This document shows positions 24,096 to 32,585 of a stretch of 64,000 bases of DNA, piece after piece (position 1 is the stretch's first letter; every line of letters starts with the position of its first letter). The position numbers and the translations under genes are program-made. Origin of the DNA: Streptomyces abyssalis (GTDB lineage Bacteria > Actinomycetota > Actinomycetes > Streptomycetales > Streptomycetaceae); contig NZ_LJGT01000041.1 in the NCBI RefSeq assembly GCF_001751365.1, forward strand, positions 1,481,045 to 1,545,044, read 5' to 3'. Under the pieces are notes generated by a model. It saw only the letters and a list, made by a program, of their open reading frames with translations, was not told the DNA's origin and did not search any database.

Positions 24096-25463
24096 TCAGT
24101 CGCCCAGCACGCGCCGCAGGTAGTCGTTGCCGAAGACGCGGTCCGGGTCGAGCCTGTCGCGGACCCGGGTGAATTCGGCGAACCGCGGATAGGACGAGGC
24201 GAGATACGCGACGTCCCGTGTGTGGACCTTGCCCCAGTGCGGACGCCCGCGGTGCGCCGTCATGATCCGCTCGGCTTCCGTGAAGTACGCCTCGTGGGGC
24301 GAGCCCCGGTACATGTGCACCGCGACGTATGCCGTCTCGCGCCCGTGCGCCGTGGAGAGCGGGATCCCGTCCGACGGCGCGGTACGCACCTCGACGGGGA
24401 AGCTGACGTGGAGGCGGGAGCGTTCGACGAGCCGCTTCAGCTCCCGCAGCGCCGGAACGAGCGCCTCGCGCGGCAGGGCGTACTCCATCTCGATGAAGCG
24501 CACGCGCCGGGGGCTGGTGAAGACCCGGTACGGGATGTCCGTGTACGTACGGGCCGAGAGGGCCTTGCCGGCGATGCGGGCCATGGCCGGCACGGCGGAC
24601 GGTGCCGCCGCTCCCAGCGAACAGACGCCCTGGAAGACGCCGTTGGAGAGCAGCTCGTCGTCTATCCAGCCGCGCACCCGGGGCAGCGGGGCCGCCGGAC
24701 CGTCGCTGCGGTTGTTGCGCTTGGTGTTGCAGTTGTCGGTGTGCGGGAACCAGTAGAACTCGAAGTGCTCGTTCTCGGCCACGAGTTGATCGAAGTCGCC
24801 GGTGACCTTGTCGAAGGCCATCGGTTCCTCGCGTGCGGTCAGCAGGAACTCCGGTTCGACGGAGAACGTCAGCTCGCTGATCACGCCGAGAGCGCCGAGC
24901 CCGAGCCGTGCCGCCGCGAAGACCTCCGCGTTCTCCTGCTCCGAGCAGCGCAGCACCGATCCGTCCGCGCACACCAGCTCCAGCCCGCTGACCTGCGCCG
25001 CGAGTGACGCCGACGTACGGCCCGTGCCGTGTGTCCCCGTACTGACGGCACCGGAGACCGTCTGCTCCATGATGTCGCCCATGTTGGTCAGCGACAGTCC
25101 GGCCGCGGCCAGCGTCTCGTTGAGGTGCTTCAGCGAGGTTCCGGCGGCGACCGTCACCGTTCCGGCGTCGCGGTCCAGCTCCCGGATGCCGGCGAGGCGT
25201 TCGGGCCGTATCAGCATGCCGTCCGTGGCCGCCGCGGCCGTGAAGGAGTGCCCTGTGCCGACTGCCTTGACGCGCAGCCCTTCCTCGGTGGCGCGCCGTA
25301 TCGCCTCCGCCAGCGCCCCGGTGGTGGAGGGGGAGACGGTTCGTGCGGGGGCCGTCGCGACGTTCCCGGCCCAGTTGCGCCAGGTCGTGCGGGTACCCCT
25401 CGCGGGCCCGTCCACCCGGCCCGTCCGGCTGCTCCGGCCGCTGCTCGTCGGCTGCGCGCTCAT
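24096..25463 (-). CDS. FAD-dependent D-arabinono-1,4-lactone oxidase family protein
   Basis: This 455-residue flavoenzyme has an N-terminal PCMH-type FAD-binding domain with GTGHSF, whose histidine is the usual covalent FAD attachment point in aldonolactone and alditol oxidases. It also has GAVSTGTHGTG and a C-terminal ALO domain (WFPHTDNCN, HWGKVH and the ending DPDRVFGNDYLRR). It would oxidise an aldonolactone or sugar alcohol with O2, giving H2O2. It has no signal peptide. The true substrate cannot be told from the sequence; gulonolactone, arabinonolactone and polyols are possible. The ATG at 25463 was preferred to an earlier codon at 25505. Confidence 0.87.
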   Translation of the reverse strand: MSAQPTSSGRSSRTGRVDGPARGTRTTWRNWAGNVATAPARTVSPSTTGALAEAIRRATEEGLRVKAVGTGHSFTAAAATDGMLIRPERLAGIRELDRDAGTVTVAAGTSLKHLNETLAAAGLSLTNMGDIMEQTVSGAVSTGTHGTGRTSASLAAQVSGLELVCADGSVLRCSEQENAEVFAAARLGLGALGVISELTFSVEPEFLLTAREEPMAFDKVTGDFDQLVAENEHFEFYWFPHTDNCNTKRNNRSDGPAAPLPRVRGWIDDELLSNGVFQGVCSLGAAAPSAVPAMARIAGKALSARTYTDIPYRVFTSPRRVRFIEMEYALPREALVPALRELKRLVERSRLHVSFPVEVRTAPSDGIPLSTAHGRETAYVAVHMYRGSPHEAYFTEAERIMTAHRGRPHWGKVHTRDVAYLASSYPRFAEFTRVRDRLDPDRVFGNDYLRRVLGD

Positions 25464-25591
25464 CAGGCCGTGCCCCCTCTCGCGGTGACATCGGATCATA
25501 CTCACGGTCCGGGGCCCGTACGGCCGAGGGTTCCGCGGTAGGCGGGAGGGCCCCGCGGGCTCCGCGGGCCCCGGGATGGCAGGATCGGGAC

Positions 25592-26767
25592 ATGTCCGAT
25601 GTGCTCGATGCCGGTGGCGCTGCCGACGACTCAGCCGGCGTCTCCGCCTCCTCCGGCGCCCGTCCCTACGACGCCCTGCTGCTGCTGTCGTTCGGAGGCC
25701 CGGAGGGGCCTGACGACGTCGTGCCGTTCCTGGAGAACGTCACGAGGGGGCGCGGCATCCCGCGCGAGCGCCTCGCCGAAGTCGGCGAGCACTACTTCCT
25801 CTTCGGCGGTGTCAGCCCGATCAACGCCCAGTGCCGGACGCTGATGGACGCCCTGCGCAAGGACTTCGCCGAGCAGGGCGTGGAACTCCCCGTCTACTGG
25901 GGCAACCGCAACTGGACGCCGTATCTGACCGACACCCTGCGCGAGATGGCACGCGACGGCCGCCGCCGTGTGCTGACGTTCGCGACCAGCGCCTACGCCT
26001 CGTACTCCGGCTGCCGTCAGTACCGGGAGAACCTGGCCGAGGCACTGGCCGCCGTCGAAGCGGAGGGCCTCCGGCCGCCCCGCGTCGACAAGCTGCGCCA
26101 CTTCTTCAACCACCCCGGCTTCCTCGAGCCGGTCACCGACGGCGTCGTCGCCGCGCTGGAAGCGCTGCCCGCCCCGGTGAGGGAGGGCGCGCACCTCGCC
26201 TTCACCACCCACTCCATTCCCACCGCCGCCGCCGACACCTCGGGACCGCCCGGACAGCACGGCTCCGGCGGCGCGTACGTCGCGCAGCATCTGGACGCCG
26301 CCCGGCTCGTCGCCTCCGCCGTGGCGGAGCGGACGGGCACCGAGCGGCCCTGGCGGCTGGTGTACCAGTCGCGCAGCGGCCCGCCCGCGGTGCCGTGGCT
26401 GGAGCCGGACATCTGCGACCACTTGGAGACCCTGCACGCGCAGGGCGCGCCGGCCGCCGTGATGGTGCCGGTCGGCTTCGTCTCGGACCACATGGAGGTC
26501 CTCTACGACCTCGACACCGAGGCCACCGCCAAGGCCGGGGAGCTCGGGCTGCCCGTGGCCAGGTCCGCGACCGTCGGCGCGGACCCGCGCTTCACGGCCG
26601 CCGTACGCGAACTGGTCCTGGAGCGCGCCGCCACAGAGCGTGGCGCGCGCCCCGAACGGTGCGCCGTCGGCACCCTTGGACCCAGCCACGACGTGTGCCC
26701 GGTGGGCTGCTGCCCGGGCCGTACGGCGAGGCCCGCCGCCGCGGGAGCGGACAGCCCCTTCGCGTGA
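25592..26767 (+). CDS. cpfC: coproporphyrin III ferrochelatase
   Basis: The 391-residue enzyme inserts Fe2+ into coproporphyrin III in the actinobacterial haem route (often named hemH). The active-site histidine is in TTHSIPTAA and the glutamate in SDHMEVLYDLD. Cysteines in SYSGCRQY and in the C-terminal DVCPVGCCPG correspond to the [2Fe-2S] ligands described for actinobacterial ferrochelatases. The start is preceded by AGGATCGGGA. It lies 118 bases before the inositol monophosphatase gene on the same strand, and the two may form an operon. Confidence 0.94.
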   Translation: MSDVLDAGGAADDSAGVSASSGARPYDALLLLSFGGPEGPDDVVPFLENVTRGRGIPRERLAEVGEHYFLFGGVSPINAQCRTLMDALRKDFAEQGVELPVYWGNRNWTPYLTDTLREMARDGRRRVLTFATSAYASYSGCRQYRENLAEALAAVEAEGLRPPRVDKLRHFFNHPGFLEPVTDGVVAALEALPAPVREGAHLAFTTHSIPTAAADTSGPPGQHGSGGAYVAQHLDAARLVASAVAERTGTERPWRLVYQSRSGPPAVPWLEPDICDHLETLHAQGAPAAVMVPVGFVSDHMEVLYDLDTEATAKAGELGLPVARSATVGADPRFTAAVRELVLERAATERGARPERCAVGTLGPSHDVCPVGCCPGRTARPAAAGADSPFA

Positions 26768-26885
26768 GGCAGTGCAACGGGACACCTCCGGCGCCCGTCA
26801 CGCGTAATGCCGCCGCCTCCCGAGCAGGAGCAAGGGTGGGGAACAACCGCGACCAGCAGGACCAGAGCACCGAGCAAGGAGAATC

Positions 26886-27695
26886 GTGAGCGCCCAGGTC
26901 GACCAGCTCAAGGCCGAACTCCTCGAACTCGCCCTGGAGGCCGCCCACCGCGCCGGTGCCCTCCTTCACGACGGACGTCCCGCGGAGCTGGAGGTCTCCG
27001 CGACCAAGTCCAGTTCCGTCGACGTCGTCACGGAGATGGACCTCGCCTCCGAGAAGCTGATCACCGGCTATCTCTCGGAGCGCCGTCCGGACGACGGCTT
27101 CCTCGGCGAGGAGGGCGCGTCCTCGCCCGGCACGAGCGGCGTCCGCTGGATCGTCGACCCCCTCGACGGCACGGTGAACTACCTGTACGGGCTGCCCGGC
27201 TGGGCCGTCTCCATCGCGGCGGAGTTCGAAGGGGAGACCGTCATCGGCGTCGTCGAGTCGCCGCCCCGCCGCGAGACCTTCCGTGCCGCGCTCGGTCACG
27301 GCGCCTTCTGCAACGCCCAGCCCCTGCGGTGCCGCCCGGCGCCCCCGTTCGACCAGGCCCTCGTCGCCACCGGCTTCAACTACGTGGCCGAGCGCCGCGC
27401 CGCCCAGGCGGAACTGGTGCGGCAGCTCATCCCGCGCGTCCGCGACATCCGCCGTTCCGGCTCGGCAGCCGTCGATCTGTGCGACGTCGCCGCCGGGCGG
27501 CTCGACGCCTTCTACGAACGCGGGCTGCACGCCTGGGACCTGGCCGCCGGCGACCTCATCGCGCGTGAGGCGGGAGCGCGTACGGGCGGCCGTCCCGGTC
27601 TGGCGCCGGACGGCGAACTGGCCGTCGCCGCCTCACCGGGTGTCTTCGAGATCCTCCAGCCGCTGCTCGACCGCCTCGGCGCCTGGCACGACTGA
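26886..27695 (+). CDS. suhB: inositol monophosphatase family protein (SuhB-like)
   Basis: The 269-residue Mg2+-dependent phosphatase carries the family signatures DVVTEMDLASEK, WIVDPLDGTVNYLYGLP and AWDLAAGDLIAREAG, which hold the three metal sites. It probably releases inositol from inositol-1-phosphate, feeding mycothiol and phosphatidylinositol synthesis, though sugar phosphates are also possible substrates. The GTG has AAGGAG just upstream. A strong hairpin follows. Its orthologue in mycobacteria (suhB, Rv2701c) sits beside the same gene block as here. Confidence 0.9.
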   Translation: MSAQVDQLKAELLELALEAAHRAGALLHDGRPAELEVSATKSSSVDVVTEMDLASEKLITGYLSERRPDDGFLGEEGASSPGTSGVRWIVDPLDGTVNYLYGLPGWAVSIAAEFEGETVIGVVESPPRRETFRAALGHGAFCNAQPLRCRPAPPFDQALVATGFNYVAERRAAQAELVRQLIPRVRDIRRSGSAAVDLCDVAAGRLDAFYERGLHAWDLAAGDLIAREAGARTGGRPGLAPDGELAVAASPGVFEILQPLLDRLGAWHD

Positions 27696-27766
27696 GCCGG
27701 CGCGGGCCCCGGCCCGGCGTCCGGGCGGGGCCCTGCCCCTGCGCGCGGCGGCGTCCCGGACATGAG

Positions 27767-27797
27767 TGAGCCCCGGGGCGGGGGCTCCCGGGGCTCA
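27767..27797. terminator. bidirectional terminator between suhB and the 57-residue gene
   Basis: TGAGCCCCGGG (27767-27777) pairs perfectly with 27787-27797 around a nine-base loop, between converging stops. Confidence 0.75.
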
Positions 27798-27819
27798 TGG
27801 TGCGTGTGCGGCCGGGCGT

Positions 27820-27993
27820 TCAGACCGAGCCGGCGCCGATCTCCACGCCGTGCTCGGCGGCGATCCGGTGGAGATCTTCCAGCTCCGACTGTTCGACGTC
27901 CACGAGGAAGTCGTCGCCCGACTCACGAGCGCGGCTCAGGTCGCTTTCGGTGTTCTGTATACGCTGCAGAAGTCCGGCAGTGAACGCGTCCAT
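27820..27993 (-). CDS. 57-residue acidic helical protein
   Basis: The frame encodes 57 residues beginning MDAFTAGLLQRIQNTESDLS and ending EIGAGSV. Codon third positions are strongly G/C and GAGGGGG lies seven bases before the ATG, so I consider it real. It is predicted to be mostly helical and acidic, with no membrane segment and no cysteine. From memory, a protein of this size is conserved at this spot upstream of cutR in Streptomyces. Function is unknown. It diverges from cutR, so the two may share a control region. Confidence 0.7.
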   Translation of the reverse strand: MDAFTAGLLQRIQNTESDLSRARESGDDFLVDVEQSELEDLHRIAAEHGVEIGAGSV

Positions 27994-28335
27994 GGGTGCG
28001 CCCCCTCGTCATGGGTCGGTGGCACGGGGTGTGTGCCGAGGGTTCGGTCGATCATGATCACGACGTGCTCCCTGGCTGGACGGTCGGCAGCCGGAGCGGC
28101 CGGTCTCCCGGACGCGGTGGCAAGCCGCCTACAGGGCGTGATCGCGGGGTGTGCCCCTCGTCCTCCCCCTCCGCAACCTCAGAGAAACCTCAAGTCACGA
28201 AAAATCTCGCGGGCCGCCCGCGGCCTGGCTCTTACCGGCGATTTACCGACGTACGGGGCAGGATTGCAGCATCACAGCAAGTCGCCGCACGGCTGGTGTG
28301 CGGGCGGATTCAGCACCCAGGAAAGGGAAGGTGCC
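27994..28335. other. 342-base divergent control region upstream of cutR
   Basis: No gene is seen. The region holds the promoters for the 57-residue gene and for cutRS, plus an 11-base-spaced direct repeat at 28175-28192 described separately. Confidence 0.5.
28175..28192 (+). promoter_or_regulatory. direct repeat AACCTCA at one helical turn, candidate CutR box
   Basis: AACCTCA occurs at 28175-28181 and again at 28186-28192. Head-to-tail repeats with an 11-base period are how OmpR/PhoB-family regulators usually bind. The site lies about 145 bases before cutR, itself an OmpR-family regulator, so autoregulation is plausible but unproven. Confidence 0.4.
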
Positions 28336-28989
28336 GTGCGCGTACTCGTCGTCGAGGACGAACAGCTGCTCGCCGACGCCGTCGCCACCGGGCTCCGCAG
28401 GGAAGCCATGGCAGTCGACGTGGTCTACGACGGAGCGGCGGCCCAGGAGCGCATCGACGTGAACGACTACGACGTCGTCGTCCTCGACCGCGACCTCCCA
28501 CTCGTGCACGGCGACGACGTCTGCCGCAGCATCGTCGAACTCGGCCTGCCCACGAGAGTGCTGATGCTCACCGCCTCCGGCGACGTCAGCGACCGGGTCG
28601 AGGGCCTGGAGATCGGCGCGGACGACTATCTGCCCAAGCCGTTCGCGTTCTCCGAACTGGTCGCGCGCGTACGGGCGCTCGGCCGCCGTGCCACGTCCCC
28701 GCTGCCACCCGTGCTGGAGCGCGCCGGCATCCGGCTCGACCCGAACCGGCGCGAGGTCTTCCGTAACGGCTCGGAGATCCAGCTCGCCCCGAAGGAGTTC
28801 GCCGTGCTGGAGGTGCTGATGCGCGGGGAGGGCACCGTCGTCTCCGCCGAGCAGCTGCTGGAGAAGGCCTGGGACGAGAACACCGATCCCTTCACCAACG
28901 TCGTACGCGTCACCGTGATGACGCTGCGCCGCAAGCTCGGCGAGCCGCCCGTGATCCTCACTGTCCCCGGCGCCGGATACAGGATCTGA
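28336..28989 (+). CDS. cutR: response regulator CutR
   Basis: This 217-residue OmpR/PhoB-family regulator has a receiver domain with phosphoacceptor Asp51 (VVVLDRDLP) and conserved Lys in DDYLPKPF. The C-terminal winged-helix DNA-binding domain ends with VRVTVMTLRRKLGEPP and GAGYRI. Size and sequence match CutR, first described from a copper-related phenotype and later linked to control of antibiotic production and secretion stress in Streptomyces. The GTG at 28336 begins the receiver domain. The kinase gene follows after five bases. Confidence 0.93.
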   Translation: MRVLVVEDEQLLADAVATGLRREAMAVDVVYDGAAAQERIDVNDYDVVVLDRDLPLVHGDDVCRSIVELGLPTRVLMLTASGDVSDRVEGLEIGADDYLPKPFAFSELVARVRALGRRATSPLPPVLERAGIRLDPNRREVFRNGSEIQLAPKEFAVLEVLMRGEGTVVSAEQLLEKAWDENTDPFTNVVRVTVMTLRRKLGEPPVILTVPGAGYRI

Positions 28990-28994
28990 TCGCC

Positions 28995-30278
28995 ATGGCC
29001 GCCCACACGACCCCCTCGGGGCCGGCGGAGCCCCGGCAGCAGCCGCCGTCCGGGCCCGCCTCCGCGCCGCCGAAGCCCACCTGGGACCCGGGGGAGCCCG
29101 CACGCCCGTACCCCTGGCTGCGTCCGACGATCCGGATACGGCTCACGCTGCTGTACGGCGGCATGTTCCTCATCGCGGGGATGGTGCTGCTCACGCTGAT
29201 CTATCTGCTCGCGGCCGAGGCCCTGCACGAGGGCAGCAAGCTTCCCTTCCGCATCCTCAACGCCAACGCACAGCTCACCTCCGACAGTTGTCCCGGCCTG
29301 ACGGGCACGCTGCCGAGCGAGCAGTTCATGGAGCGGCTGGGCGAGTGCACCGACGCGCAGCGCGCCGTCGCCCTGGACGAACTGCTGCAGCGCTCCCTGA
29401 TGGCGCTGCTCGGCCTCGCGGTCGCCGCCTTCGCCTTCGGTTACGTGATGGCGGGGCGGGTTCTCTCGCCGCTGGGACGCATCACGCGCACGGCGCGCCA
29501 GGTCGCCAGCTCGGACCTGCACAAGCGGATCGAGCTGGAGGGCCCGGACGACGAGCTGAAGGAGCTCTCGGACACCTTCGACGACATGCTGGACAGGCTC
29601 GACCGCGCCTTCACGGCCCAGCAGCGCTTCGTCGCGAACGCCTCCCACGAGCTGCGCACGCCGCTGGCGATCAACCGCACGCTGCTGGAGGTCCAGCTCT
29701 CCGACCCGGAGGCCTCGCAGGAGCTCCAGCAGCTGGGCAAGACCCTCCTCGCCACCAACGAGCGCAGCGAGCAGCTGGTGGAAGGGCTGCTGCTGCTCGC
29801 GCGCAGCGAGAACGAGATCGTCGACCGCAAGCCCGTGGACCTCGCCGAGGTCGCCGGCCGCGCCGTCGAGCAGGTGCGCGCGGAGGCGGACGGCAAGGGG
29901 GTCGAGCTGCGCGGAGTGCGGCACCCGGTGTACGTACAGGGGAACGGGGTGCTCCTGGAGCGGGTGGCCCTCAACCTCGTGCAGAACGCGGTGCGTTACA
30001 ACCTGCAAGAGGGTGGATGGGTCTCCGTCGCCACGGAGCCTCTGCCCGGCCACGCGGTGCTGCTGGTCGAGAACACGGGCCCGGCCGTCCCGGGCTACGA
30101 GACCGACAACCTCTTCGAACCCTTCCGGCGGCTGGGCGGCGACCGTACGGGCAGCGACAGGGGAGTCGGGCTCGGCCTGTCGATCGTCCGCTCGGTGGTG
30201 CGGGCACACGGCGGCACGGTCACCGCGGAAGGGCGGGAAGGGGGCGGCCTTGCGCTGCGCGTCGTGCTGCCTGTCTGA
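28995..30278 (+). CDS. cutS: sensor histidine kinase CutS
   Basis: The 427-residue kinase has a proline-rich cytoplasmic start, a first membrane helix (about residues 50-75), an extracytoplasmic loop, a second helix (about 135-155), HAMP, HisKA with His218 in ANASHELRTPLAINRT, and HATPase (NLVQNAVRYN and GVGLGLSIVRSVV). The outer loop holds exactly two cysteines, in SDSCPGL and GECTDAQ, about 20 residues apart. I recall that this pair is conserved in CutS and proposed to sense disulfide or redox state outside the membrane. It is co-transcribed with cutR. Confidence 0.93.
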   Translation: MAAHTTPSGPAEPRQQPPSGPASAPPKPTWDPGEPARPYPWLRPTIRIRLTLLYGGMFLIAGMVLLTLIYLLAAEALHEGSKLPFRILNANAQLTSDSCPGLTGTLPSEQFMERLGECTDAQRAVALDELLQRSLMALLGLAVAAFAFGYVMAGRVLSPLGRITRTARQVASSDLHKRIELEGPDDELKELSDTFDDMLDRLDRAFTAQQRFVANASHELRTPLAINRTLLEVQLSDPEASQELQQLGKTLLATNERSEQLVEGLLLLARSENEIVDRKPVDLAEVAGRAVEQVRAEADGKGVELRGVRHPVYVQGNGVLLERVALNLVQNAVRYNLQEGGWVSVATEPLPGHAVLLVENTGPAVPGYETDNLFEPFRRLGGDRTGSDRGVGLGLSIVRSVVRAHGGTVTAEGREGGGLALRVVLPV

Positions 30279-30724
30279 CGTTCCGCCGGGATGGCTCGCG
30301 TACCGGGGCATGCACGGACGGTGTCCGTGTAGGGCGGCCGTGAGGGTAACTCCCCGAGTTCGCTATATGCGGAATTTTGTCCGGCGGCGCGCACTGGACG
30401 TGTCTGTGATCGATCACACACGCGATTTTCCCGTTCCCCACCCTGGGTGATCTCGTTACGGGAAGAATTACCGGAAAATCCAGGTTTCCGCAGGTGGAGA
30501 TCGTGGGCAGTACCCGGGGTGCGTGCGCGCAGCGCGAGCAGGGGACCGTTTAAGGTCCTCCTCGGCAGCCGACGCGATCACCTCTTCAGGGGCGCGGTTG
30601 GGTGTCGATTGAGTAACAGACCTTGATGTGAGGCAAAATCTCCGCCTCAGGTCGGGCACAAGTCCGGCCTCTCACGCGTTACGTGCGCTGGAGACACCAA
30701 AGAAACCCAGAGGGGGAGAGCGAA
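30279..30724. other. 446-base intergenic region between cutS and the DUF4193 gene
   Basis: No gene is seen. The left part is relatively A/T-rich and carries a 20-base palindrome (30402-30421). A small hairpin with arms TGAGGC and GCCTCA lies near 30628-30650. The DUF4193 ribosome-binding site GGGGGAG ends the region. Confidence 0.5.
30402..30421. promoter_or_regulatory. 20-base palindrome with TGTGATCGATCACA core
   Basis: The core TGTGATCGATCACA is perfect; extending three bases each way gives GT-N-TGTGATC and its complement with one mismatched pair. It resembles a Crp/Fnr half-site arrangement, but the spacer is four bases rather than six. It lies about 305 bases before the DUF4193 start and 125 after cutS. 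Confidence 0.4.
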
Positions 30725-31024
30725 ATGGCAACGGACTACGACACCCCACGCAAGACCGATGACGATGTCAACGAAGACAGCATCGAGGAGCTGAAGGCCC
30801 GGCGGAACGACAAGTCGGCGTCCAACGTCGACGTCGACGAGTTCGAGCAGGCCGAGGGTCTGGAGCTGCCCGGCGCGGACCTCTCCAACGAGGAGCTGTC
30901 CGTGCGGGTCCTGCCGCGCCAGGCCGACGAGTTCACGTGCATGAGCTGCTTCCTCGTTCATCACCGGTCCCAGCTCGCCGCCGAGAAGAACGGCCAGCCC
31001 GTCTGCCGCGACTGCGCGGCCTGA
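30725..31024 (+). CDS. DUF4193 family protein with zinc ribbon
   Basis: The 99-residue acidic protein is of a family found only in actinobacteria (Rv2699c-like). The first two thirds are Asp/Glu-rich. The C-terminus has two CxxC pairs, FTCMSCFLVHHRSQL and VCRDCAA, forming a likely zinc ribbon. No function is known. It is the first gene of a long, mostly co-oriented conserved block, and the next gene begins 19 bases after its stop. Confidence 0.88.
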   Translation: MATDYDTPRKTDDDVNEDSIEELKARRNDKSASNVDVDEFEQAEGLELPGADLSNEELSVRVLPRQADEFTCMSCFLVHHRSQLAAEKNGQPVCRDCAA

Positions 31025-31043
31025 CCGGAGCGGGGCTGCCGTA

Positions 31044-31898
31044 GTGGCGGACGAAACGCGTGACGACGAGCGAGGCGAGCCCGACCAGCGGACCTCGCTC
31101 GTGCCTGTCCCCGCGAAGCCGGCTCGACGCTACCGCCTGCCGTGGCCGCGCAAGGGGGGCGGCACGGCGCAAGGCAGTGACGTCGCAGAGGGCGCGGACG
31201 CGAGCGGGGACGAGACGGCGAAGCAGCGCGGCAACGGAAGGGTGCGCGCCTTCCTGGGCCTCGTCGCCGACCGTGTGATCGAGACGGCGCCGCGTATCCC
31301 CGTACGGGATCTGGAGACGCTGCGGCACCAGTTCCCCGGCCTGGGCCGGGAGGAGATGGCCGACAAGCTGGTCGCCGGAGCGGTTCGCGGCTCGGCGACG
31401 GTGGGAGCCGGAGTCGGTGCCGCCGCGATGATGCCCGTACCGCCGGCCATGCCCGCCGAGCTGGCCGCCGAGATCGTCGGTGTCGCCTCCGTCGAGCTGA
31501 AGCTCATCGCTGAGCTGCACGAGGTGTACGGACACCGCCCGCCCGGCAACGTCAAGCAGCGGGCAGCCGCCTATCTCGGGGCGTGGACCTCCGAACGCGG
31601 CATCGACATCACCAGACCCACGACGCTGAACGCCGCTCTCGGCGGTCAGATGAAGCGCGAGCTGCGGCAGCAGCTTCTCAAGCGCACCGTGCGCAACCTC
31701 CCCAACCTGACGCCCTTCATGGTCGGCGCCGCGGTCGGCGCGGTCATGAACAGCCGGGACACCAAGAAGCTCGCGGAGAAGATCCGCGAGGACCTGCGTG
31801 CCTCCGGCGACGGCTGGGAGGCGCTGCCGCCCGGCGTCGAAGGCAGCGACGGCGCCGGACCGGCCGGCAGGCGGGCCCTGCCCCCGTCCCCGGGCTGA
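31044..31898 (+). CDS. EcsC-like hypothetical protein
   Basis: This 284-residue protein has a basic/disordered N-terminus (about 80 residues) and a helical domain with ADRVIETAPRIPVRD, a glycine/alanine-rich amphipathic stretch (GSATVGAGVGAAAMMPVPP), AELAAEIVGVASVELKLIAE and PFMVGAAVGAVMNSRDT. The pattern resembles EcsC or other membrane-associated helical families. Function is unknown. It begins at a GTG 19 bases after the DUF4193 stop, consistent with co-transcription. A small hairpin follows (31920-31936). Confidence 0.65.
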   Translation: MADETRDDERGEPDQRTSLVPVPAKPARRYRLPWPRKGGGTAQGSDVAEGADASGDETAKQRGNGRVRAFLGLVADRVIETAPRIPVRDLETLRHQFPGLGREEMADKLVAGAVRGSATVGAGVGAAAMMPVPPAMPAELAAEIVGVASVELKLIAELHEVYGHRPPGNVKQRAAAYLGAWTSERGIDITRPTTLNAALGGQMKRELRQQLLKRTVRNLPNLTPFMVGAAVGAVMNSRDTKKLAEKIREDLRASGDGWEALPPGVEGSDGAGPAGRRALPPSPG

Positions 31899-31919
31899 CT
31901 CCGCGCCCGGGCAGGTCCT

Positions 31920-31936
31920 GTGGTCCCGCGGACCAC
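31920..31936. terminator. short hairpin between convergent genes
   Basis: GTGGTCC and GGACCAC flank a three-base loop between the stops of the EcsC-like and DUF3093 genes. The stem is only seven bases, so confidence is modest. Confidence 0.4.
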
Positions 31937-32013
31937 GGCGGACCTCGCCGGTCCCTCCAAGGCGCCGTGAAGCCCGCAAGACCCCGTTGAAGGTCCTCAG
32001 GGCCCCGGAAAGG

Positions 32014-32490
32014 TCACTCCCGCGCCGTCCGCGGCTCCGCCGCCGCCGGGGAGAGCGCGTCGGCCAGCCGCTGCGGCGTACGCGTGGAGAGAAAGATGTA
32101 CGGCGTCGGGTCGGCCGGATCCGTGACCTCCACACGCACCGCGGTCCGGATGTAGCTGCGCAGCAGCATGTGCGCACGCGGATCCGCCTTGTGCGTGCGC
32201 CAGGCGAAGGCCTCCTCCTCGTCCAGCACATGCGCCGTTCCGAGCGCCGACAGCGGTACGCGGGCGTCCCCCGCGACGAGCGAGTCCGCGAGGACGCGGA
32301 TGCGTGCGGAGCCGTACGAGCTGACGGCCACGGCCGCGAGAACGCCCGCCGTCGCCAGCCCGCCGAGCATCGGCAGCACACCGAGGGGCAGCATCACCAG
32401 CGCGCCCGCGACACCTGTGAGTGCGGCGATGAGCCACCAGGAGCGGGGAGCCGTGAGGCGTTCGTCGTAGGGCCGTTCCCGAGCAACCAT
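32014..32490 (-). CDS. DUF3093 family membrane protein
   Basis: The 158-residue protein has two adjacent membrane helices (about residues 18-60) followed by a soluble PH-like domain with IRVLADSLVAGDARVPLSALG and the ending RTPQRLADAL. It is the actinobacterial DUF3093 family (Rv2698-like), always near dut. Function is unknown. It is transcribed divergently from the thioesterase gene, with 95 bases between starts. Confidence 0.85.
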   Translation of the reverse strand: MVARERPYDERLTAPRSWWLIAALTGVAGALVMLPLGVLPMLGGLATAGVLAAVAVSSYGSARIRVLADSLVAGDARVPLSALGTAHVLDEEEAFAWRTHKADPRAHMLLRSYIRTAVRVEVTDPADPTPYIFLSTRTPQRLADALSPAAAEPRTARE

Positions 32491-32585
32491 GCGCCCAGCC
32501 TGTCACGTGCCGCCGGCCGCCCACGGGCGGGATCCGCGGCCCTTCGGCGCCACGTGGCCGCAACCCGGCGGTAAGGTCTGCACAC

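Noticed and set aside
23635..24123. Forward open frame of 162 codons between sepH and the oxidase
   Set aside because: Third-position G/C is low for this genome, it overlaps the oxidase gene, and no family resemblance is seen.
24000..30300. Specialised-metabolite gene cluster
   Set aside because: The oxidase, ferrochelatase and regulators are separate housekeeping units; no synthase genes are present in the window.
30371..30396. GGAAT at 30371 as a SigR-type -35 box
   Set aside because: The required GTT at the -10 position is absent (CTG is found).
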